64,000 nt of DNA. Source: Pseudomonadota bacterium (GTDB lineage Bacteria; Myxococcota_A; Polyangia; Haliangiales; Haliangiaceae). The stretch spans positions 1 through 64,000 of the forward strand of contig JAKSDA010000509.1 of NCBI GenBank assembly GCA_022360315.1. The letters run 5' to 3'. This document shows positions 8,315 to 17,040 of the stretch, piece after piece. Position numbers and translations under genes: made by a program. The notes under the pieces were generated by a model. The model saw only the letters and a program-made list of their open reading frames with translations. It was not told the origin of the DNA and did not search any database. Positions within the stretch are counted from its first letter, which is position 1. Each line of letters opens with the position of its first letter.

Positions 8315-11300
8315 CTATTTATTGGCGCGCCGCTTCTCGAGCCACTCCTCGAGGGACGCGCGGTCCGATTTGGGCGCTTGCCCGGCGCGCCGGTAGTCGC
8401 TCAGCGCGGCTCTGGCCAGCTGCAGAGATCGTTCTCGATGCTGCCTGGAGTTCCACAGCGCCCTGGCCAGTGCCGACCGGACATCCGCCAGCTGCGCGGG
8501 GCCGGCGTTGGCGCGCTGGTAGATGGCGAGGGCGCGTTCGAGAACGTCGAGCGCGCCGGTCGGGTTGCCCAGACCGATCTCGACCCAACCGAGGCCGGTG
8601 AGGGCAGCGGCCACGGACTCGTGCTCGGGGCCGAAGCTGCCCTCGAAGAGCTCTAGGGCGCGCTGGTGGTGCCGCCTCGCCTGGGCGTACTTGCGCTGCA
8701 CCCGATATAGCCGGCCCAGGTAGTTGGTCGCGTACGCGGCGTCGGCGCTGTCTGGCCCTATCGCCGTGGTGACGATCTGCAAGGAGCGGCGATGCGCCTG
8801 CATGGCCTTCTCGTGCTCACCCTTGGCGTAGAAGACCAGACCGAGGTTCTCTAGCGGGAAGGCGACGTAGTGGTGGTCTGGTCCCAGCGCTCGTTCGCGG
8901 AGCTCAAGGGCGCGCTCGAGGTACCTCTGCGCCTCGTCGTGCTCCCCGTGATCGAGGGCGATCTCTCCGAGGCTGTTTAGGGAGTAGCTGATGTTGATCG
9001 GATTGGGATCTGGGGCCCTCTCCAGGGCCGCCAGGGCGCGCTCGTGAAAACGCGTGGCGAGTTCGTACTTGCGCTGGCCGTGCAGAGCCCGTCCCACCGC
9101 GCTCAACGCCGAAATCGTCATGGGGTGATCGTCCCCGAGCGCGCTCTGATAGATCTCTAGCGCGCGCTGGTAGTAGCTGTGGGCCTCGGCGTAGCGACTC
9201 TGCCGCTGCAGCTGATGGCCGATGTTCCGCAACGCACCGGCGACTCCGGGGTGTTCGGGGCCCATGGCGCGCTGGCGAATGGCGAGGGCGCGTTCGATGT
9301 GCTTGATGGCCACGTCGTGGTGCCCGAGCTGGCCGTAGCTGAAGCCGAGGTTGTTGAGTGACTTGGCGACCAGCACGTGCTCGCTGCCCAGTGCTCTCTC
9401 GCTGATGGCGAGAGCCCGCTCTTGGTAGCGAATCGCTTGCCGATAGTCGCTGTGCTCGCCGTAGATCGCGCCCAGGTTGTTGAGGAACAGCGCCTCGACC
9501 AGCGGCTGGTGGCCGGCGCGCGCCACTGCGGCCTCGGCCGCGGGCCGCAGGAGCAGCGCCTCTCGCTGTCGTCTCTGCTCGACCCCGACCACCCACAAGA
9601 GTAGTGACCAGGCCTGTGCAGCGAGTAGGTCGCGATTGGCCTCGGCGGCGGAGACAACGGCGCTGCGCAGCGCTTCCTCGGCGGCGGCGTGATTGCCGGC
9701 GTGACTCTGGAGCGATCCGAGCAGGTAGAGGAACTCGGCCCGGAGCAGCGGGAAACCCAGCTGCTTCGCCTCATCGCCGACGGTACGTATGAGCGCGAGG
9801 CCGTCGTCGTACTTGCCGGTACTGTCGAGCGCCCGGGCCCGGTCGAGCTTGGCCCGCAATGCCGCTGCGCGGGTTCGGGTCTGTTCATCGGTGATACGCG
9901 GGCCGGTCTCCGGCAGGGCATCGGTATCCGAACAACCATCGACCGGGGTCAACGCACTCGCGGCTTGCACGGCCTGGTCGAGTACATTCGCGTCCGGCCC
10001 CTCGCCGAGGAGTTCGGTGAACCCGCGCAGCTCGCCGAGCCGTCGCACCAGGCAGGCCGTGCGTAGGTCCAATATTTCGGCCGAAAGTACGCGGTGCACG
10101 TGTGTGGCCTCGCAGGCATCGGCCTGTGCAGACACCCAGCTGTGCGCGTAGTTGTCCAGTGTGGCCGCGACCCGCTCGTACACCGCGGCAGCGTACGGAC
10201 GTTCGGTGGCCAAGAACGCGCCCTGCACCCGGCTCTGCACCGCGGGATCCCAGACCTGGATGAGCTGTCTTTCGTAGCCGTCGCACGGAGACGAGACGCT
10301 CGATCGGCTGGCGACGACCCAGGTGGTCGCCAGCGCAACCGTCAGCGCAACGGCGCCGAGGGCGCGGCGACGCGGCAGCGCTGGATCGCGCTGGATCGCG
10401 GCGAGCAGCTCGCCCATAGACGAGTACCGATCGCGCGGGTCGGCACGGCAGCCGCGCAACACCAACCGGCGCAGCCACACAGGCACCTTGGCTCTGGCTG
10501 GTGCCGGGCGGACCTCCTCCTTGTTGATGGCCTCGAGGAGAGACCGGACACTGTGGCCAGTGAACGGCCGCTCTCCGTACAATCCCTCGTACAGCGCGAC
10601 ACAAAAGCCAAACTGGTCTGCGCAGGCGTCAGCCGCTTCACCCCTGAGCTGCTCGGGGGCCATATAGGCGGGGGTTCCCAGCAGCATGCCGGTTTCGGTC
10701 AACCCGCTGCCCGCGGCTGCCAGGCTCGCGTCGCTCACTGCAGCGTCGTCAGTGCCGGCCCATCGGGCCAGACCGAAGTCCGTGACCCGTACCCGGCCAT
10801 CCTCACCGAGGAGGACGTTGTCTGGCTTGAAGTCGCGGTGAATGAGCCCGGCCTCGTGGGCGGCGTGCAGGCCACTTCCCGCCTGCACGTACTTGCTCAC
10901 CACTTCCCGCCACCCGCGTTGTTCCTCGTGCAGCCACGCCCGGAGAGTCTGTCCCTCGACGAACTCCATGGCGATGAACACGTGCTCGCCCAATGTGCCC
11001 ACGTCGTGGATGGGAATGACGTTTGGGTGGGAGAGCTGGGCCAGGGCCTTGGCCTCCAGCAAGAGGCGCTGTGGCGACCGCTCCGCGGCCGTGTCGGGCC
11101 GCAGCAGCTTGAGCGCGACCTTGCGGTCGAGCTCCGGGTCGTAGGCGGCGTAGACCACACCCATCCCGCCGGCACCGACGAGATCGATGACGATGTAGCG
11201 GCCCACCGCCGATCCGGGGATGAGCGGGTCCGGCGACGTGTCGGGGGCCGCATCGGACAACGCAGCCGAGAGGTCATCGAACGCGTCCGCATCAATGCGC

Positions 11301-11560
11301 CTGTGCGCGGCAATGCCATCGCGTCGCGCACTGCTGCATGGCAACGCGTCCTCTGTCACACCCTCTACTTCGGCGGGGGGCTCGGCGCGACGACTATCCA
11401 ACCCGTGGGCCAGTTCACGAATGAGGCGACGGCAATCGGCGCAGGCGTCGAGATGGTCGTTGATGGCGGCGAGGGCCGCTTGGTCGAGGGTTCCGCTCAC
11501 GAACGCGACGGCGGTATTCTCGTCGAGGCAGTCAGCCTGTAGCTCGGTCGAGGCTTTCAT
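8315..11560 (-). CDS. Membrane Ser/Thr protein kinase with TPR tail
   Basis: About 1081 residues from the ATG at 11560; a start 17 codons earlier (11611) is possible. Order: an anti-sigma-like zinc-finger segment at about 15-55 (Cys-x-x-Cys in HLDACADC); a PknB-type kinase domain at about 120-385 with Gly-loop GAGGMG, the catalytic Lys in VALKLL, catalytic loop HRDFKPDN, DFG in VTDFGLA and the GTPAYMAPEQ activation segment; one transmembrane helix near 400 (ALGAVALTVALATTW); and a long C-terminal array of about ten TPR repeats, each around 42 residues with the A-x-x-x-x-x-R-A-L-x-I pattern. It should sense or scaffold at the membrane and phosphorylate cytoplasmic targets. It is divergent from a myxobacterial sigma-70-like gene 70 bp away, a known pairing in this phylum, suggesting that the kinase regulates that sigma factor (inference). 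Confidence 0.93.
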   Translation of the reverse strand: MKASTELQADCLDENTAVAFVSGTLDQAALAAINDHLDACADCRRLIRELAHGLDSRRAEPPAEVEGVTEDALPCSSARRDGIAAHRRIDADAFDDLSAALSDAAPDTSPDPLIPGSAVGRYIVIDLVGAGGMGVVYAAYDPELDRKVALKLLRPDTAAERSPQRLLLEAKALAQLSHPNVIPIHDVGTLGEHVFIAMEFVEGQTLRAWLHEEQRGWREVVSKYVQAGSGLHAAHEAGLIHRDFKPDNVLLGEDGRVRVTDFGLARWAGTDDAAVSDASLAAAGSGLTETGMLLGTPAYMAPEQLRGEAADACADQFGFCVALYEGLYGERPFTGHSVRSLLEAINKEEVRPAPARAKVPVWLRRLVLRGCRADPRDRYSSMGELLAAIQRDPALPRRRALGAVALTVALATTWVVASRSSVSSPCDGYERQLIQVWDPAVQSRVQGAFLATERPYAAAVYERVAATLDNYAHSWVSAQADACEATHVHRVLSAEILDLRTACLVRRLGELRGFTELLGEGPDANVLDQAVQAASALTPVDGCSDTDALPETGPRITDEQTRTRAAALRAKLDRARALDSTGKYDDGLALIRTVGDEAKQLGFPLLRAEFLYLLGSLQSHAGNHAAAEEALRSAVVSAAEANRDLLAAQAWSLLLWVVGVEQRRQREALLLRPAAEAAVARAGHQPLVEALFLNNLGAIYGEHSDYRQAIRYQERALAISERALGSEHVLVAKSLNNLGFSYGQLGHHDVAIKHIERALAIRQRAMGPEHPGVAGALRNIGHQLQRQSRYAEAHSYYQRALEIYQSALGDDHPMTISALSAVGRALHGQRKYELATRFHERALAALERAPDPNPINISYSLNSLGEIALDHGEHDEAQRYLERALELRERALGPDHHYVAFPLENLGLVFYAKGEHEKAMQAHRRSLQIVTTAIGPDSADAAYATNYLGRLYRVQRKYAQARRHHQRALELFEGSFGPEHESVAAALTGLGWVEIGLGNPTGALDVLERALAIYQRANAGPAQLADVRSALARALWNSRQHRERSLQLARAALSDYRRAGQAPKSDRASLEEWLEKRRANK

Positions 11561-11630
11561 ACCCGAGCGATGAGAGTAGTCCGAATCAATCCGGCCCGAC
11601 AATGGCGACATCCGCTAGGATCGACCGGCC

Positions 11631-12536
11631 ATGAGTTCACCCGACGATTACCTGCGGCACTTTGTCGGCGGGCTGCCAGCTATCGCAAGGAGTGATGCCT
11701 GCGCGCTCGCTGGGTTGGCCGAACAACTCGCCGAGCTCTACCAAAAGGCGTCCGAGTGCTGGCCGGAGCTGGCGGTGCCCGCCGCGACGTTCTTGCCCTA
11801 TGTCGCCCAGCGCGTGTCTCTCGACAAGCCGCTCGCCCGCGCGCTCCGCGCCCTTCACGTGGGAGACCTATTCCTCGCCTGCGCCTGTGTAAGCGGCAGC
11901 GCCGGCGCCGTAGATGCGTTTGAAGCGGCGCATCGGTCGACGATGGACATGGCTCTGGCAGGGATGGGGGACGTGCGGGGAGTAGCTGACGAGGCCCGCC
12001 AGCGAGTACGTGAGAAGCTCTTCGTCGCGGCTGGCGGCCAGGCGCCCAAGATCGCGAGCTATTCGGGCAGCGGAGACCTGCGCAGCTGGGTCAGGGCCAC
12101 GACCATCCGCGAAGCTCTCAGCCTGATCAGAAAACACCAGAAAGAGGTGCCCGGCGAAGACGCGCTGCTCGCAGCGCTGCCGTCACCCGGGGATGACCCC
12201 GAGCTGTCGAAGCTAAAAGAAGTGTACCGGACAGCCTTCAAAGCGGCGTTCGAGTGTGCCTTTGCCGGCCTGTCCAGCCGGGACAGGACCCTGCTCCGCT
12301 ACAAGTTCTACGACGGCGCCAATATCGACGAGATAGCCAGCATTTACCGAGTCCACCGCGCCACAGCCGCGCGCTGGATCGCGCGGGCGCGCGCGCAACT
12401 ATTTTCCGCGACCCGAAGCCACATGATGCAGCACCTCGACTTCGAAGCAGACGACTTCGAGAGCGTCATGAAATTGATCCAGAGTCGGATGGAGGTGAGT
12501 ATCAGCGGCTATCTGCGCGCGACTGAGCGCCAATAG
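11631..12536 (+). CDS. RNA polymerase sigma-70-like factor, myxobacterial family
   Basis: A 301-residue protein related to the Myxococcus-family sigma-70-like factors that sit next to Ser/Thr kinases. The region-2-like part lies around residues 100-165 (GSGDLRSWVRATTIREAL), and the region-4 helix-turn-helix lies around 215-265 (LSSRDRTLLRYKF, IDEIASIYRVHRATAARWIARAR), where promoter -35 recognition would occur. It is divergent from the kinase gene, and the 70-bp gap must hold both promoters. Three secreted-protein genes follow on the same strand and could belong to its regulon, although gaps of about 90-250 bp separate them. The C-terminal extension after region 4 (about 40 residues) is typical of this group. 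Confidence 0.88.
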   Translation: MSSPDDYLRHFVGGLPAIARSDACALAGLAEQLAELYQKASECWPELAVPAATFLPYVAQRVSLDKPLARALRALHVGDLFLACACVSGSAGAVDAFEAAHRSTMDMALAGMGDVRGVADEARQRVREKLFVAAGGQAPKIASYSGSGDLRSWVRATTIREALSLIRKHQKEVPGEDALLAALPSPGDDPELSKLKEVYRTAFKAAFECAFAGLSSRDRTLLRYKFYDGANIDEIASIYRVHRATAARWIARARAQLFSATRSHMMQHLDFEADDFESVMKLIQSRMEVSISGYLRATERQ

Positions 12537-12744
12537 TCGGGGACCGCGGCGCGCGTCATCGCCGACTCCAGGCGCGCTCCCGACATCGCTCGAGATCTGC
12601 AACCTCGCGACGATGCCTGATGGAGTATCCGGCCAGTGTCCCGGATCGACCGGCCGCGGCAAAAAAATTTGCGACCGGATCGCAACCGCTGCGTCTATTG
12701 GCGAGGCCACACGGCCCGCCCCTAATCAACGTGGAGATGCAGAT

Positions 12745-13863
12745 ATGACTCGGATTTCATTCGCATTGGCTTACACTCTTTGTCTCATTGGCTGCGGCAC
12801 CAGCGACGACGGCTCGCCGCCCCCCGCTGATCCGCTGCCGGATTGCCCGGTACAGAACTGCGGCAAGGAGGCGTTTCGCCGCGCCATTCCGACCAAGAAG
12901 ACGGTCACCATCGACTTTCCCGGCCGGCAAGCGCGGCAGTCGCGCGCCCATGCCGACGTCGGCACCGGTGCAGGTCCCCTGGCCCTCGAGCCGATCTCGC
13001 CGGTCTACACCAACGTGGCCCAGTACGTCGACGACATCAACGCAACCATAGAAGAGGTCTTCGATGACTTCGAGGACGTCGCCGGCACGCCCCCCGAAAT
13101 CGAAGAGGAAGGCCGTCATCGCTGGCGCAAGCCCGATGACGTGGTTTCTGGGCTCGATCGAGTGCTGGTGGTGCAAACGAGCCAGGACGGCCGCTTTGAC
13201 GTCACCTTCTCCCTCGGCACCAAGGGATTCGACCCCACACCGAGCGACGCGATCGTGAAGGGCACCGTGGTCGTCAAAGGAGACGCAAGAGTGGAGTTCA
13301 ACCTGGAGGTCGACTTCGATGCCATCGCGGCCGTGACGCCCGGCTTTGACAGCACGGGAACCCTGTCCATCAGGGCGCTTCCGTACGCGGGCGGCGAGCG
13401 CGAGATCTGGTACGACTTCCGCGGCTACGCCGAAGGCGGCGAAGCCCCTGAGGACAGCATCACGACGTACTGGGCATTCGGCCCCCAAGACGGCGCGCTC
13501 GAGTACGTGGGGGCAGCCGCCGACGAGGAGGTGACCGTGTTCACACGTTGGGACACGACCGGCGGTCGCTACGACCACCACGCGCAATACATCGAAGAAC
13601 AGCTCGGGCTCATCGACGATATCGCCACCAACTGCTGGAGCGCATCCAGCTCCGAGGTCTTCGACGCCTACGCCGCGATAGACCAATCCCTGAACTACTA
13701 CGGGGCTATCGAGGGCAACGAGGTCGACTGCGCCTTTGGACCGGTATCTGGCCACCCCAACCCCGGGCAGGACTTCGACAGCCTGCCCGCCCAAGGGGAG
13801 TGGGATGACATCGAGTTCGTCTCCAGCTTGTGTGTCGAGGCTGTGCCCGAGCGCGGCTGCTGA
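12745..13863 (+). CDS. Secreted lipoprotein of unknown function
   Basis: A 372-residue protein starting at ATG 12745, preceded by GGAG at an 8-base spacing; upstream in-frame ATGs lack such a site. The N-terminus MTRISFALAYTLCLIGC is a lipoprotein signal with Cys17 as the likely acylated residue, followed by a Pro/Asp-rich linker. The rest is acidic and rich in beta-strand, with no domain I recognise. Four further Cys residues in the last 160 residues suggest disulfides outside the cytoplasm. It is the first of three exported-protein genes downstream of the sigma factor. Confidence 0.75.
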   Translation: MTRISFALAYTLCLIGCGTSDDGSPPPADPLPDCPVQNCGKEAFRRAIPTKKTVTIDFPGRQARQSRAHADVGTGAGPLALEPISPVYTNVAQYVDDINATIEEVFDDFEDVAGTPPEIEEEGRHRWRKPDDVVSGLDRVLVVQTSQDGRFDVTFSLGTKGFDPTPSDAIVKGTVVVKGDARVEFNLEVDFDAIAAVTPGFDSTGTLSIRALPYAGGEREIWYDFRGYAEGGEAPEDSITTYWAFGPQDGALEYVGAAADEEVTVFTRWDTTGGRYDHHAQYIEEQLGLIDDIATNCWSASSSEVFDAYAAIDQSLNYYGAIEGNEVDCAFGPVSGHPNPGQDFDSLPAQGEWDDIEFVSSLCVEAVPERGC

Positions 13864-13956
13864 GCCGGACCGCCGCGGCCCCTCACTCGATAGAACCGAA
13901 CCAATTCGATTACGCAATAATTTCAAACATAACAAAATAACTGAAGAATAAGGAAA

Positions 13957-14919
13957 ATGATGCGACGTATATTATTTGTAGTTGGCGCTTGCCTGTTTCT
14001 CCTGTCCCTGTCCGGGCGCCAGAGCCACGCTCAGCCAAAAGCCGGCGCCATATTGATCGCGGATGAACCCGACTACTGGGGCTTTATCTGGGAAGAGATG
14101 CAGGCGATGCGTGCAGACGTTATGAAGTTTCACTTGAGCTACGATCACCACTGGGAGGGGGGCATGCCAGCTCACTTTGTGATCCCGTCCGCGCACCTTC
14201 AGGGCGCCATCTCGAACGGCGCGACCGATCTGATCGTCCGCACCGCGGAGACCCACATAACGGCGAAAGAGGTCCGCCATTTCGTCGAGGGCATGACGTT
14301 CTTCGACACTGGCGAGAGGCTGGTCGACTTCATCTACAACAATAGGGACAAGGTACACGTGTGGATCGAAGTGGGCAACGAGCCGGATCAACACAGGGCC
14401 GACCCCTGGGTGCACCGCTACAACCTCATCGACACCTGGAACCAGCTCAAGCCGCAGTGGGAATGGCTGTGGAACATGCACTGGATCGCGTCGGCGCCTC
14501 TGGCATGCTCTGGTACCTATACAGATGTCTTCTACCACAAGAACCACGAGGGCTCGGTGCAGGACAAATACGAGGCTATTGGTGTCCACGAGTACGGCGA
14601 CTTCAACTTCGACTTCAAATGCACAGATCGAGCGAAGCGTGAGATCTCGTCTGGCCACTCGATCTGGGTGACAGAAGCAGGCATCAATCACGACTACGAT
14701 TGGGCACAGAAGGGCCGTCGCTATCGCAACGCCCTGTCGGCGCGGGGATGGCCGGTTCGCGGCTGGACGTTCTTCCTGCTCACCAAGGTCGGCGCATACC
14801 CGTGGAACCACTGCCCGACGAGTGACGGCAACTGCCACCGGTACGCGATGGATCTGCACTACAATTCGGACGTTCCAGTCCCGGGCCGACCCGCGGCGAC
14901 CGAGCTCGGCAAGCGCTAG
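13957..14919 (+). CDS. Secreted GH-A clan glycoside hydrolase-like protein
   Basis: A 320-residue protein with a signal peptide (hydrophobic residues 5-20, cleavage near SHAQ). Two short motifs fit a clan GH-A (beta/alpha)8 glycosidase: IEVGNEPD with Glu142 as acid/base candidate at the end of strand 4, and WVTEAGIN with Glu240 as nucleophile candidate at the end of strand 7. The spacing of about 98 residues is typical. Aromatic residues are frequent around these sites, as in sugar-binding clefts. The GH family (39, 5 or another) and the substrate cannot be set from motifs alone. A purine-rich AAGGA precedes the start. The gene follows the lipoprotein gene by about 90 bp. Confidence 0.7.
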   Translation: MMRRILFVVGACLFLLSLSGRQSHAQPKAGAILIADEPDYWGFIWEEMQAMRADVMKFHLSYDHHWEGGMPAHFVIPSAHLQGAISNGATDLIVRTAETHITAKEVRHFVEGMTFFDTGERLVDFIYNNRDKVHVWIEVGNEPDQHRADPWVHRYNLIDTWNQLKPQWEWLWNMHWIASAPLACSGTYTDVFYHKNHEGSVQDKYEAIGVHEYGDFNFDFKCTDRAKREISSGHSIWVTEAGINHDYDWAQKGRRYRNALSARGWPVRGWTFFLLTKVGAYPWNHCPTSDGNCHRYAMDLHYNSDVPVPGRPAATELGKR

Positions 14920-15165
14920 CGACTACCAATTTCCCCACCGCTGAGACGCGAGACGATATAGGACGGGCAGCGCGCACCGCTCGCGTCTCATCCCCACTAG
15001 CGCACCCACCGAGGCCGCCAGGTGCATCGGCGGCCCCGAGCAGGGTAGCGTTGATCCTCGACCATAGAGGGCAGAGTCGCCCAGGTCGGTCGAGGGAAGC
15101 CATAAATCCACGGTTCGCGCCGAGAGCGCGCGCCTGCGCGAAAGCCGCCGTGAGAAAGGAACGAC

Positions 15166-16491
15166 ATGCGACGCAAGGACCCACTGGGGCAGTTGCTGGC
15201 CAGCTCTGCCTATCACGCAACGACTGCTGCTGGTATCGCCGCGCTGGCAGGTTGCCTGTCTACTGCTGTGAACGACGAAACATCCGCGGTGGAGACATCC
15301 TCGGTGGTGGTCGACCCCATCGAGTTCATGCGGAGCAGCTCGGAGACGCCGACCCTGGTCGCTGACGACGGCCAGCTCCGCAGCTATTACGAAGAGCCGG
15401 GGAATCGATTCTACTACGTCAAGAGCCCGGATGGTCGCCAATACGAGCAATACTCGTGGAACGACGCGTACATCGTCCTCGAACGCGACACGAGCTGGCC
15501 GCCGGGCGACAACAACGGATTCAACCCGGCTTACGATGCCAACCCACCCGGCTCCCTGTACTGGGCGCGCAGCCATGACTGGGCCGAAGGCGAGGTCCTC
15601 TCCTTCTCCACCTACATCGCGGGCTGGAACTACCGCCCCGAGCTCGGCACCACGTGCCGCTATGACTGGGAGCACGCCTACCAGTACGAGTGGCACAACG
15701 GCGACAAGCGGTATATCTATGACCCCGGTCGCGACTTTGGCGGCGACGTGGGTATGCGCGAGGCCATCGGCATCGAGTATGCGGGGGCGAGCGAGGTGCA
15801 TTGGTACGCGCGCGGCCTGGGCTGGGTCCAGTGGGAGTACCGCGGCACCAACCCTGACCTCTACACGATCACATACCGCTGGTTCGAGAACAGGCAATAC
15901 CGTCCCCATAAACAGTGCGCAGACCTGGGCGTGAGCGTGCACGGCTTCCTCGACGAGTCCACGCCTGAGGATCCCGACAACGACTGGGATCACTGCCGGG
16001 GCAAGGCCACCTGCCCGCACGGTCGGGGTATCGCCGGCATCTCCGTCCTGCCCGGCGGCCCGGCGCGCACGGCGGTGTGCGCGGGCGGGGCCGAGTACAC
16101 CGGGGAGGTGCGAGGCGACCCCCTCACCTTGGATGGCGGCGCGGATGTGCGCCGCGCTCATCGCCAGGTGAACGGCTCCTCGGATTGGGCGGTGGGCCGC
16201 TTGAAGCTCGAGTGCGGCCTGAACGAGTACGTCGTCGGCGTGTCACAGAACGCCAACGTGTGCTCTGGCAACAATCGCTTTCATGGCGTTCTGTGCGCCC
16301 GCGGAGCTGCCTTGAGCAACACCTGCGGCGTGCGCGTGTTCGCCAACGGCGACAGCCGCGGCACCAAGGCCTCGGGAGATTGGGATGTCGGCGCGTTCAA
16401 GGGCGAGTGTGCCGAAGGCGAATATGTGGCCGGTGTGAGCGTCGATGTCGCCACCTATAGACCCCACTCACTGCTGTGCTGCTCGCGCTGA
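15166..16491 (+). CDS. Secreted repeat-containing protein, likely lipoprotein
   Basis: A 441-residue protein, with AAAGGAACGAC just before the ATG. The N-terminus contains a hydrophobic stretch ending in ALAGC near residue 30, a probable lipobox. Residues 50-260 are rich in Trp/Tyr and may form a carbohydrate-binding beta-fold (inference). The C-terminal 190 residues contain two copies of a pattern like W-x-V-G-x-x-K-x-E-C-x-x-x-E-Y-V-x-G-V-S, each followed by a Cys-containing G-x-L-C block. Similar modules occur at the ends of secreted proteins of myxobacteria and actinobacteria. No catalytic motif is seen. It is the last of the three exported genes before the transposase fragment. Confidence 0.7.
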   Translation: MRRKDPLGQLLASSAYHATTAAGIAALAGCLSTAVNDETSAVETSSVVVDPIEFMRSSSETPTLVADDGQLRSYYEEPGNRFYYVKSPDGRQYEQYSWNDAYIVLERDTSWPPGDNNGFNPAYDANPPGSLYWARSHDWAEGEVLSFSTYIAGWNYRPELGTTCRYDWEHAYQYEWHNGDKRYIYDPGRDFGGDVGMREAIGIEYAGASEVHWYARGLGWVQWEYRGTNPDLYTITYRWFENRQYRPHKQCADLGVSVHGFLDESTPEDPDNDWDHCRGKATCPHGRGIAGISVLPGGPARTAVCAGGAEYTGEVRGDPLTLDGGADVRRAHRQVNGSSDWAVGRLKLECGLNEYVVGVSQNANVCSGNNRFHGVLCARGAALSNTCGVRVFANGDSRGTKASGDWDVGAFKGECAEGEYVAGVSVDVATYRPHSLLCCSR

Positions 16492-16581
16492 GCCACGGCG
16501 ATATCGCAACTTATCTGGTTAGCACACTGTGCCAGGTTGATTTACCATAAAGGATCAATTTCATGGGCATTTCCATGCTCG

Positions 16582-17040
16582 CTATGACATAGAGGTTGTT
16601 GATTGTCGTTTGACAGCAACCGAGTGCTTCCCTTGCTTGAGAAAACCTGTGTCATCAACGATCCAGTGCGAAATCGGCTCGTCTCGGGTCATTGCCGGGA
16701 TGCAGTACTCGGCGGCCTTTTTTCGCACTTCGTGATCATCCCACGGTGACTCGGTGATGAAATTCTGCAGGCGCAGGTGTTGAGCATTCACCTTGTCCGG
16801 GTCTGGACACGCACGCGCCGCAATGGGCTCCATGCTCTTTCGCTCGCCGTCTCCCATCAGACCCATCGCATATACAGCGTAGGATGCTCTTCGTTCCTTT
16901 CTACCAAGAACAATCCCGATCTGCTCAAAGTAGTTTTCAGTCTCATCTGCCCACCGCCCGAGGGGTGGCACCTTCAATTGATCCCAAGAGGTAGGCCCCG
17001 GGCGTTTGGTGCTAGTGGCGTAAGGGTCGGCCATTCTCAT
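16582..17040 (-). pseudogene. IS701-like transposase, N-terminal fragment
   Basis: About 152 residues matching the beginning of IS701-family (DDE) transposases by eye: FEQIGIVLGRKERRASYAVYAMGL, then SMEPIAARACPDP, and the first catalytic Asp in WIVDDTGFLKQGKHSV. A complete protein is around 400 residues; this one stops shortly after that block, so the catalytic core is incomplete. No matching terminal inverted repeats were identified. Its 5' end overlaps the 3' end of the RND permease gene by 29 bp, so the insertion or later deletion may have altered the permease C-terminus. Confidence 0.75.

Noticed and set aside
10094..11542. 482-codon plus-strand open frame opposite the kinase gene
   Set aside because: It is antisense to a clear kinase domain; its composition is a mirror of high-GC codon use and it shows no domain.
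12757..13935. 392-codon minus-strand open frame opposite the lipoprotein gene
   Set aside because: Antisense to a gene with ribosome binding site and lipobox; no motif on this strand.
14923..16161. 412-codon minus-strand open frame
   Set aside because: Overlaps the secreted repeat protein on the other strand and has only low-complexity hydrophobic content.
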